Below are positions 31,477 through 38,103 of a DNA stretch of 64,000 nt, one piece after another; position 1 is the stretch's first letter, and the number at the start of each line of letters is the position of its first letter. The DNA is from Sinomonas gamaensis (GTDB lineage: Bacteria > Actinomycetota > Actinomycetes > Actinomycetales > Micrococcaceae): positions 62,001-126,000 of the forward strand of contig NZ_SSCL01000005.1 in assembly GCF_005876955.1 (NCBI RefSeq), read 5' to 3'. A program made the translations under genes and the position numbers. The notes below the pieces were generated by a model, which saw only the letters and a program-made list of their open reading frames with translations, did not search any database and was not told the origin of the DNA.

Positions 31477-32349
31477 TCAGCGAATTCCTCTTTTTCCGGA
31501 GGACTTCTTTGGGTGGGAAAACTGCCGGTTGGCGGCCTGTTCCAGCGTCAGCCCGTCGCCGTTGTCCAGCAGGGAGACGAAGAGCGCCAGCGCCGCCGTG
31601 CCCAAGACGGACTCCCTCCGTTCGTGGTCCAGCAGGGGTTCGTCCACGCCGGCAAGGAGACGCACCCCGAGGCCCTCCGAGACCGACTGCAGGATGACGT
31701 TGAGCTGCCACGCGGAGACCCCCGGGCGGAGCGCAAGGTCGAAGGAACCGGCGATCTGCTCGTAGAGCTCGAACCAGGATGCGGTCAGGGAAGAGTACAT
31801 CTGCTTGATGGACCGCGAGACCCCAGGGTCCGCGGCGGCCGAGGCAATGGTCAGCAGCTGCAGGCGATAGGCCGGCAGTTCGAGCACGAGCTTTGCTCCC
31901 TCATAGGCAACGCGGTGCACGGCGGTGGCGAAATCAGTCCCGGCCGAGAGCAGCTCCGTCGACCACTCCGCCAGGGCTCGGCGCATGCTCGCGTGGCGGG
32001 CGAAGAGGGCGTACGCGATGAAGTCCTCGAGGAAGTCCTGATGGCCGGCCCAACGGTCGCGGAACTTCGCCTCCGTGGGAACGAGCTCGGGGTAGTCCTC
32101 CCTCGCTCGGCTGAGGACCCGAGGTCGCGAGAGGTAGGCGAGCGTCGGCGGAACAGACTCGGCAGGGTCACCCCCGCCCAGCGAGAACACGTCCTCGGTG
32201 AGGGCGAGACCCGAGTTCAGGAAGGCCCGGGTCAGCTCGGAATTGGCGAGACGTGCCCGGTTCTTCGCCTTGATGCGGTTGAGCTTGGTGACGGTCGCGG
32301 AAAGGTCCTCGTCCTCGATTCCCGGGACGTCAGACTCGGGGCTGGGCAT
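31477..32349 (-). CDS. Putative TetR-like regulator between the two sortase modules
   Basis: A 290-residue soluble, mainly helical protein. The N-terminal portion (DLSATVTKLNRIKAKNRARLANSELTRAFLNSGLALTEDVF, later LAYLSRPRVLSRAREDYPELVPTEAKFRDRW) could contain a helix-turn-helix, and the rest resembles a TetR-type helical ligand-binding domain (AVHRVAYEGAKLVLELPAYRLQLLTIASAAA, WQLNVILQSVSEGLGVRLLAGVDEPL). The assignment is weak: the first third does not show a textbook TetR HTH. ATG at 32349 has GAGGAGG eight bases upstream. It sits between a terminator and the module 1 sortase gene, 124 bp away, so it may head that unit. Control of the two surface modules is an inference from position. Confidence 0.5.
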   Translation of the reverse strand: MPSPESDVPGIEDEDLSATVTKLNRIKAKNRARLANSELTRAFLNSGLALTEDVFSLGGGDPAESVPPTLAYLSRPRVLSRAREDYPELVPTEAKFRDRWAGHQDFLEDFIAYALFARHASMRRALAEWSTELLSAGTDFATAVHRVAYEGAKLVLELPAYRLQLLTIASAAADPGVSRSIKQMYSSLTASWFELYEQIAGSFDLALRPGVSAWQLNVILQSVSEGLGVRLLAGVDEPLLDHERRESVLGTAALALFVSLLDNGDGLTLEQAANRQFSHPKKSSGKRGIR

Positions 32350-32371
32350 ACGGCGAACCTCCTCAAACATC

Positions 32372-32414
32372 CGTGCCGTCGTCCCAACGCGGTTGGCGTC
32401 GGGACGACGGCACG
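32372..32414 (-). terminator. Terminator of the second sortase/surface-protein module
   Basis: A perfect 14-bp stem (CGTGCCGTCGTCCC at 32372-32385 with 32401-32414) encloses a 15-nt loop, 22 nt downstream of the surface-protein stop on the minus strand. Confidence 0.8.
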
Positions 32415-32436
32415 CCCCCCAATGGGTCTTCTCTGC

Positions 32437-33372
32437 TTACAGATGACGCCCGCGCCGCCCCTTGGAGAACCGCGGGACCAGGGCGCCGAGGAGCATGAGC
32501 ACTCCCGATGCGAAGAAGGCGTTCGAGGCCGTGGAGTCAGCCGCTGGCGCGGAGGCGGCCGTCTGAGCGCGGAGGCTCACCTCGCCGCCCTGGGCCACTG
32601 CCTGGCCCGCCGCCGCCGGCTGCACAACCGCCTGCTCGCCCCCGACTGGCGCCCCAGAAACGCCAGCCGAGGGACTCGCCGGCGTCGTCGCCGTCGACGA
32701 CGTCACGCTCGTCGAAGGCGCAGGGGCCGACGACGGGCTGTTGCTCACCACCGGAGGCAGAGTCTTCTGCGTCGAGGGAGCGGGAGTCGTGGGCTCAACC
32801 ACCACGGGGTCCGACGTCGGCGTCGAGGGCACAGGTGACGCCGACGTCGGGGCTGTTGTGGGCTCGGAGGTTTGGGTCGGCGGGGTGGTTACCGTCGTCA
32901 CAGTAGGCTCCGTCGGCACAATCGTGGGGACGATGGTGGGAGTCACCGTCGGGATCACTGTGGGAGTCACCGTCGGGATCACTGTGGGAGTCACCGTGGG
33001 GGTGGGAGTGTTGACCGGGGCCACGCAGCCGTTCGCGTAGAGCGCCTGGCCCGCCGCATCCCAGTTCTGCCCGGCTACTTCCTGCGTCTGGCCCTGTGAA
33101 TCGGTGTACGCGAAGGGCGGGAACACGTCATTTGTGTAGAGCGGCCGCGAGTTCACGATCGACGACTTGTTGGTCAAGACAGATACGTACTTGTTCCCCT
33201 GCGACCCAGTCAGGTGGCAGATCGGGATCTGCGGGGAGTCCGCCGCGCCGGGAGCGGCCATGGCAGGGCTCGTGACAACCCCGGCCACGAGGAGCGCTCC
33301 CGCGCCGGCCGCCAACAGGCCGCCGCTGTAATTCTTGGATTGAGGGTTCTTCTTAAGTGCGGGAATCAGCAT
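32437..33372 (-). CDS. Secreted Thr/Pro-rich surface protein with AQTA-type sorting-like tail (module 2)
   Basis: A 311-residue exported protein, paralogous to the one at 29811. The signal peptide ends near MAAPGAA (residues 1-42). A domain with two cysteines (IPICHLTGSQGNK to LYANGC) is followed by a long Thr/Pro/Val/Ser stalk (about 120-245). That stalk starts with VTPTVIPT repeats encoded by a 24-bp tandem repeat at 32936-32997. The tail has LRAQTAASAPAADS, a hydrophobic helix NAFFASGVLMLLGALVP and RFSKGRRGRHL. The sorting-like motif reads RAQTA here against QAQTG in module 1. AAAGGAGG stands 11 bases before the ATG. The sortase gene lies 32 bp upstream, and a hairpin follows the stop. Confidence 0.8.
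   Translation of the reverse strand: MLIPALKKNPQSKNYSGGLLAAGAGALLVAGVVTSPAMAAPGAADSPQIPICHLTGSQGNKYVSVLTNKSSIVNSRPLYTNDVFPPFAYTDSQGQTQEVAGQNWDAAGQALYANGCVAPVNTPTPTVTPTVIPTVTPTVIPTVTPTIVPTIVPTEPTVTTVTTPPTQTSEPTTAPTSASPVPSTPTSDPVVVEPTTPAPSTQKTLPPVVSNSPSSAPAPSTSVTSSTATTPASPSAGVSGAPVGGEQAVVQPAAAGQAVAQGGEVSLRAQTAASAPAADSTASNAFFASGVLMLLGALVPRFSKGRRGRHL
32936..32997. repeat. 24-bp tandem repeat in the surface-protein stalk
   Basis: Two exact 24-bp units (32936-32959, 32960-32983) and a partial third encode VTPTVIPT repeats. Unit number could vary by slippage and change stalk length. Confidence 0.9.
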
Positions 33373-33404
33373 CTTCCTGCCCGCCTCCTTTCAGTCTGGG
33401 ATGG

Positions 33405-34175
33405 TCACGTGCATTGCCCGCAGCGGAATGTCACGAGGACAATCTGGCCGTCGGGATCGTCGTAATTGCAGGAGAAGGCAACCACGTCGCAGGGGTTGTT
33501 CTCGAAGGAAAATGCCTTCGACTTGTCGACGACTTTCCGGTCCACGAGCGAACAATTCACGACCTGTCCCTTCCCATCGGTCAGGGAGGCTGGCTGCCCC
33601 ACTGCCCAGCCCTGATAGCTGAGTCGATTGAAGGGAAAGGTCGCATCGGTGCAGAGCGGCACACCCTGATGGCAGGTGTGCCCGGCGAGCACCACCGGCC
33701 GGACGCTCGATGACTGCCCCGTACCGACGAGCCAGTGGCCCACCGGGTCGAAGCCTTGGGCATCCAGCGGAGGGTCGACGGGCGCCGCCGGGCTCCAGTC
33801 CATCGGAACGACGGCGGCCGTGAGTCCCGCCGCCGGCCAGGAGAACGTCCGAGGCGGCAGGGCCATCTGCGCCAGTTGGAGGGCAGGCTGCGATGGGACG
33901 GCAGGCTCCGACGGGGCGGGAGCTGCCGACCGGACCGGGGCCGGCGGAGTAGCCGTGCCCGGCACTGCCGTGGGAGTCGCCGTGCCAGATGAGGAGAGTG
34001 GGGGCTCCGGAACCGAGGCCGCCAGCTGCTGCGCTGCCTCGGCCCGGAGCTGCTGGCGCGCATCGTCCCCGAGAAGATGCAAGCCCGCGAAGACGGCGAG
34101 CGCGGAGGAAAGGCCGAGGGCCAGAATTCTGACCCACCGCCATTTCTTCACCCGCGCATTTCGCCGCCGCATCAC
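33405..34175 (-). CDS. Class E/F-type sortase, cysteine-rich variant (module 2)
   Basis: A 256-residue sortase-like protein, paralogue of the one at 30627. The anchor is WVRILALGLSSALAVFAGLHLL, then a Pro/Ala/Ser linker. The barrel shows FSWPAAGLTAAVVPMDWSP, FDPVGHWLVGTGQSSSVRPVVLAGHTCH (catalytic His), GWAVGQPASLTDGKG, NNPCDVVAFSC and VLVTFRCGQCT. As in its paralogue, seven cysteines are at matching positions, and the usual 25-40 residues after the catalytic Cys are reduced to a short loop and a final strand. The start is the GTG at 34175 or the adjacent ATG at 34172, after CGGGGGTC. It is transcribed divergently from the glycosyltransferase genes across a 646-bp control region that holds a dyad shared with the polysaccharide operon. 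Confidence 0.77.
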   Translation of the reverse strand: MMRRRNARVKKWRWVRILALGLSSALAVFAGLHLLGDDARQQLRAEAAQQLAASVPEPPLSSSGTATPTAVPGTATPPAPVRSAAPAPSEPAVPSQPALQLAQMALPPRTFSWPAAGLTAAVVPMDWSPAAPVDPPLDAQGFDPVGHWLVGTGQSSSVRPVVLAGHTCHQGVPLCTDATFPFNRLSYQGWAVGQPASLTDGKGQVVNCSLVDRKVVDKSKAFSFENNPCDVVAFSCNYDDPDGQIVLVTFRCGQCT

Positions 34176-34325
34176 GACCCCCGAAATCGTTGTCCCCAGC
34201 TTTGACGGAGTGGTATTCGCCGGAAGGCCCCCGCACCTCCGGAATTTCCCAGCACGCCGGCTGGGCCGACGCGTCCGGCTGAATACCGAACTCCATGTAT
34301 TCCAGTACAGCGGGCGGAATCCCGG

Positions 34326-34348
34326 GGGTCACCAGTAGTCGGTACCCG
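34326..34348. promoter_or_regulatory. Shared dyad element, copy 1
   Basis: GGGTCACC, a 7-nt spacer AGTAGTC and GGTACCCG form an imperfect dyad. The whole 23 nt is identical at 59180-59202 upstream of the polysaccharide operon. GAGTACGC follows 56 bp after its GGTCACC here and 57 bp after it in the other copy. It lies about 150 bp upstream of the module 2 sortase gene. Confidence 0.7.
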
Positions 34349-34821
34349 GCTTCCAGAGGGGCCCTGAAAGGCCACCTCTCAGGAGTACGCGGAATTGGAG
34401 AGAGGGGTACGCAGGTGGACTACGCAGACGGTCCGGGGGTGAGCGCAGATACTTGGAAATCGGCGTCTCGGCTCGAGCGGGAAGCCGCCTTCACGGAGCG
34501 CACCGCACTCACGCCCCACTAGGGCCGTGTGGCCCGTCTTGCTCGGTTCTTCCATGATTTTTCACAGTTTTCCGGCCCTCGCGCATCCCCGTAGTGAGTA
34601 CGCAGGCACGCTCCGGCCCCCTCCGCCGACTACTTGCGGCCCTCGCGGACCCGTACTCGGGGGCTCGCAGCTCAAAACGTTGGCATCACCCGATTCTGGG
34701 GCGGGGAGGACCCGTTTCGTCCCGACCTCCTTGTCCGCCCTCTCCCCCGGTCCCGACCTTAGAAGTCAGGAGCAGCCGCGTGGCAGCTGCGCACCAGACG
34801 GTGACGGGGTTGGAGGGGTGC
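34349..34821. other. Non-coding remainder of the 646-bp control region (34176-34821)
   Basis: No gene is seen in the 646 bp between the divergent sortase and acyltransferase genes. Besides the dyad at 34326 the region holds repeated TACGC(A/G)G motifs (GAGTACGCG at 34383, GGTACGCAGG near 34407, CTACGCAG near 34420, GAGTACGCAGG near 34597), a short GGGCC-GTGT-GGCCC hairpin at 34522-34535, and an AT-richer stretch 34550-34572. A promoter for the acyltransferase operon must lie here but no clear -35/-10 pair is evident. Confidence 0.5.
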
Positions 34822-35427
34822 ATGGTCCGGAACCATCAGACCGCGGAAATCGAAGAAGGAGCCGAGGTAGGCGAGGGAACCGTGGTGTGGCAGCACGCGC
34901 ATATCCGGGCGGGAGCCCAGGTTGGCCAGGAGTGCATCATCGGCCGCGGCGTCTACGTGGGACCCGGTGTTCGCATCGGGAATCGGTGCAAGATCCAGAA
35001 CTACGCGCTCGTCTACGAGCCTGCAGTCGTGGAAGACGGCGCCTTCATCGGTCCCGCCGTGGTCTTCACGAACGACCTGAACCCCAGGGCCGTCAATCCG
35101 GACGGCACGCTGAAGAGCTCCGACGATTGGCTCGCCGTAGGCGTGAGCGTGGGTACCGGGGCGTCGATCGGCGCCCGCGCGGTCTGCGTGGCGCCCGTCC
35201 GCATCGGTGCGTGGGCCACGGTGGCGGCGGGCGCCGTCGTCGTCAAGGACGTCCCCGACTACGCGCTCATGGCGGGAGTGCCCGCCCGGCAGATCGGCTG
35301 GGTCGGCGAAGCCGGCCACCGCCTCAAGGAGGACGTCCGCAACGGCAGCGGCGCCACGTGGCTGTGCCCGGTAACCGGGCGGCGCTACGTAGAGACCGAT
35401 GGACGCCTGTGGAGGGCCGATTCGTGA
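34822..35427 (+). CDS. Hexapeptide-repeat acyltransferase, WbpD-like
   Basis: A 201-residue left-handed beta-helix acyltransferase. Hexapeptide repeats fill most of it: AEIEEGAEVGEGTVVWQHAHIRAGAQVGQECIIGRGVYVGPGVRIGNRCKIQNYALVY, VGTGASIGARAVCVAPVRIGAWATVAAGAVVVKDVPDYALMAGVPARQIGWV. The insertion PAVVFTNDLNPRAVNPDGTL and the C-terminal WLCPVTGRRYVE match WbpD/WlbB, which N-acetylate UDP-2-acetamido-3-amino-2,3-dideoxy-glucuronate. A partner oxidoreductase and aminotransferase (WbpB- and WbpE-like) are encoded in the convergent operon (56350-57540 and 52313-53440). GGAGGGG stands just before the ATG. The stop overlaps the next GTG (GTGA). An amino-sugar route is inferred. Confidence 0.82.
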   Translation: MVRNHQTAEIEEGAEVGEGTVVWQHAHIRAGAQVGQECIIGRGVYVGPGVRIGNRCKIQNYALVYEPAVVEDGAFIGPAVVFTNDLNPRAVNPDGTLKSSDDWLAVGVSVGTGASIGARAVCVAPVRIGAWATVAAGAVVVKDVPDYALMAGVPARQIGWVGEAGHRLKEDVRNGSGATWLCPVTGRRYVETDGRLWRADS

Positions 35428-38018
35428 GCAACCGGGTGACGCTCGGCGGCACTGAGGTGACACTGCTGGACACCGGCGATTCGGTCGACGCGATCCTCGG
35501 GGGGTGCCGGGAGCGCGAGCGGCCGCTCGGCGTGGTCTCGGCCAACCTCGATCACGTGTACCATTTCGGCACCGGCGGGAGGTGGCAGCGTTCGCTCGGG
35601 TCGTCGGACGTCGACTGGCTCACGCTCCTGGATGGCGCTCCACTCGCGGCGGAGGCGGAGCGCCTGACGGGCCGGCCTTGGCCCCGGCTGGCCGGCAGCG
35701 ATCTCATCGGACCCATCCTGGACCGCTGCGAGGCCGAGGGGCTGACGGTCGGCTTCCTGGGTGGGAGCCCCGACGCCCAAGTCCTCCTGCGCGGACGCCT
35801 CGCGGAGAGACGGCCCCGCCTGCGCGTCTCCGGGTTCTGGGCCCCGAGCCGGGGCGAGCTCGAAGATCCGGCGATGTCCGCCGTCGTCGCCCATTCGATC
35901 GCCGCGGCCGGGACCGACGTGCTCGTCGTTGGTCTCGGCAAGCCGCGGCAGGAGCTGTGGATCGCAGAGCATGGGCCGGCAACCGGGGCGCACGTCCTGC
36001 TCGCGTTCGGCGCCGTCGTCGATTTCCTCGCAGAGCGCATCAAGCGGGCCCCTGTCTGGGTTGCCGAGCACGGACTCGAGTGGGCCTGGCGGCTCGCGCT
36101 CGAGCCCGCTCGCCTCTCGGAGCGCTACCTGGTCCAGGGCCCCGAGGCCTACGTGCGGATGCGGCGTCACAGCACTGATTCCGTGGCCAGCGGCCCAGTA
36201 GCGCTCTCAGCCGAAGCCCGCCGCTCCGCCGCCGTCGCCTCGGCCCGGTTCGCGCACCCAGCCGGCCAAGGCCTCTTCGCCCCCTCGGGCGAGCCTGCCG
36301 ACGTCGCGGTGCTCATCCCGACCTACAACAGCGCCGACTCTCTGCCCCAGCTCATCGATTCCCTGCGCAGCGCCGCGCGGAGTCTCCGGCTGCGGGTCGT
36401 GGTCGCGGACAACTCCCCCGACCGCCTCACGCTGGACGCCATCGCACACTGCAAGGACGTCATCGCCTTCCGCACTGGCGGAAACCTGGGCTACGCCGGT
36501 GCCATCAATGCGGCGACCGCCGCGGCCGGCGAGGCCGAGGCGTTCCTCGTGCTCAACCCCGATACCGAAGTGCTCCCCGGCGCCGTCGACGCCCTCCTTG
36601 CCCGCTTGCGGGCCGCCGGCGCCGGGGCCGTCGTCCCCCTTATCCTCGAGGACGACGGCGCCCGCTATCCCTCGCTCCGACGCGAGCCCACCGCCATGCG
36701 AGCCTGGGGCGACGCACTGTTCGGTGCGCACCTCCCGCGGCGCCCCCAGTGGAGCGCCGAGACGGACTACGACGCCGAGAGCTACGCCCACGCCCACACC
36801 GTGGACTGGGCGACGGGCGCCGCGCTCATGGTCTCCGCCGACGCCGCCCGCGTGGTGGGGCCCTGGGACGAGCGCTTCTTCATGTACTCCGAGGAGACGG
36901 ACTACTTCCGGTCGCTGCGGCAGCACGGGTTCGAGATCTGGTTCGAGCCCGCGGCGCGCGTGATGCACTCCGGAGGCGGCTCGGGAACCTCGAGCGCCCT
37001 CGCCGCGCTCATGTCAGTCAACAAGATCCGCTACATGCGCAAGCACCACCCGGGTGCCGCGGCGGCGTTCGCTACCGCCGCCGTCGTCACCCGGGAGGTG
37101 CTTCGCGCGTACGACGGCGATCATCGCCGTACGCTTGCACTCCTCCTCCGCCCCGGGCGGTGGGAGGCACTCCCCCGGCCCACTGCCCATCCTTCGGCGC
37201 AGGAGCACCCGGAGGGGTGCGTGATCATTCCTGCCCACAACGAGGAGGGCGTGATCGGCCGCACCCTCGAAGGGCTGCGCCCGGCGCTCGAGAGCGGGCG
37301 GGTTGAAGTCATCGTCGCGTGCAATGCGTGCACCGACCGGACCGCAGAGATCGCGGCCCACTACTTGGGGGTGCGGGTCCTTGACCTGCCGGAGCCCGGG
37401 AAGGCCCGCGCCCTCAACGCCGCTGACGCCGTCGCGACCCGGTGGCCCCGCGTCTATCTCGACGCGGACATCGAGGTTCCGCCCGCGGCGCTCGCCGGGA
37501 TCCTCGCCGAGCTGTCGCGGGGCGAATACCTGGCCGGGCGGCCCGACTTCCGGTACGACACGTCCGGGTGCGACCCGTTCGTGGCCGCCTACTACCGGGC
37601 GCGCGTGCGGATTCCCTCGAATCGCACCGCGCTCTGGGGCGCCGGGTGCTACGCCATGACGGAGGAGGGGCACCGGCTTATGGGCGCCTTCCCCGAAGGC
37701 GCCGCCGACGACTACTTCGTGGACACCGTGTTCGATCCGGGGCACAAGGTGTTCCTCGACGGCGAGCCGGTGGTGGTGCGACCCCCACGGACCACGTCGT
37801 CCCTCGTCTCCACCCTCCATCGCGTGTACCGCGCCCCCGCCTCCACAGGAGGGGGCACCCCGATGCGGACGTTCCAGGGCCTCGTGGCCTCCGTGCGCGG
37901 ACCGCTCTCCGCCCTCGACGCCGCGGTCTACGCGACGTTCGCCCTGATGGGGCGGCGGCAGTCGCTCCCGTCCACCGGCTCCCAGCTGTGGGAGCGCGAC
38001 GAGAGCAGCCGGCGATGA
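35424..38018 (+). CDS. Triple-domain glycosyltransferase: WecG/TagA/CpsF (GT26) + two GT2 domains
   Basis: An 864-residue fusion of three glycosyltransferase domains. Residues about 1-240 are a GT26 WecG/TagA/CpsF domain (GVVSANLDHVYHF, GSDLIGPILDRCEAEGLTVGFLGGSP, LVVGLGKPRQELWIAEHG, FGAVVDFLAERIKRAPVW). Residues about 290-555 are a GT2 domain of rhamnosyltransferase type (VAVLIPTYNSADSL, VVVADNSPDRLT, LNPDTEVLPGAV, EETDYFRSLRQHGF). Residues about 597-840 are a second GT2 domain (CVIIPAHNEEGVIG, VIVACNACTDRTAEIA, LDADIEVPPAAL, GAGCYAMTEEGHRL). No stop or frame break separates them. GTG at 35424 overlaps the acyltransferase stop and has GGAGGG upstream. It probably adds several sugars of one repeat unit in succession on the cytoplasmic membrane. 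Confidence 0.88.
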   Translation: MSNRVTLGGTEVTLLDTGDSVDAILGGCRERERPLGVVSANLDHVYHFGTGGRWQRSLGSSDVDWLTLLDGAPLAAEAERLTGRPWPRLAGSDLIGPILDRCEAEGLTVGFLGGSPDAQVLLRGRLAERRPRLRVSGFWAPSRGELEDPAMSAVVAHSIAAAGTDVLVVGLGKPRQELWIAEHGPATGAHVLLAFGAVVDFLAERIKRAPVWVAEHGLEWAWRLALEPARLSERYLVQGPEAYVRMRRHSTDSVASGPVALSAEARRSAAVASARFAHPAGQGLFAPSGEPADVAVLIPTYNSADSLPQLIDSLRSAARSLRLRVVVADNSPDRLTLDAIAHCKDVIAFRTGGNLGYAGAINAATAAAGEAEAFLVLNPDTEVLPGAVDALLARLRAAGAGAVVPLILEDDGARYPSLRREPTAMRAWGDALFGAHLPRRPQWSAETDYDAESYAHAHTVDWATGAALMVSADAARVVGPWDERFFMYSEETDYFRSLRQHGFEIWFEPAARVMHSGGGSGTSSALAALMSVNKIRYMRKHHPGAAAAFATAAVVTREVLRAYDGDHRRTLALLLRPGRWEALPRPTAHPSAQEHPEGCVIIPAHNEEGVIGRTLEGLRPALESGRVEVIVACNACTDRTAEIAAHYLGVRVLDLPEPGKARALNAADAVATRWPRVYLDADIEVPPAALAGILAELSRGEYLAGRPDFRYDTSGCDPFVAAYYRARVRIPSNRTALWGAGCYAMTEEGHRLMGAFPEGAADDYFVDTVFDPGHKVFLDGEPVVVRPPRTTSSLVSTLHRVYRAPASTGGGTPMRTFQGLVASVRGPLSALDAAVYATFALMGRRQSLPSTGSQLWERDESSRR

Positions 38019-38103
38019 GGCTTCCGATCAGCCGTGCCGTGACCGAAGTTCCCCAGTCCAAGAGCCCTTCCGAATCAAGAGCCCTTCCTAGCGAGGAGTC
38101 GCC

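Noticed and set aside
34527-35423. Extending the triple glycosyltransferase upstream to give an 1163-residue protein
   Set aside because: This stretch is the acyltransferase gene read in another frame. The acyltransferase has a clear family match and ribosome site, and a GTGA overlap marks the glycosyltransferase start at 35424.
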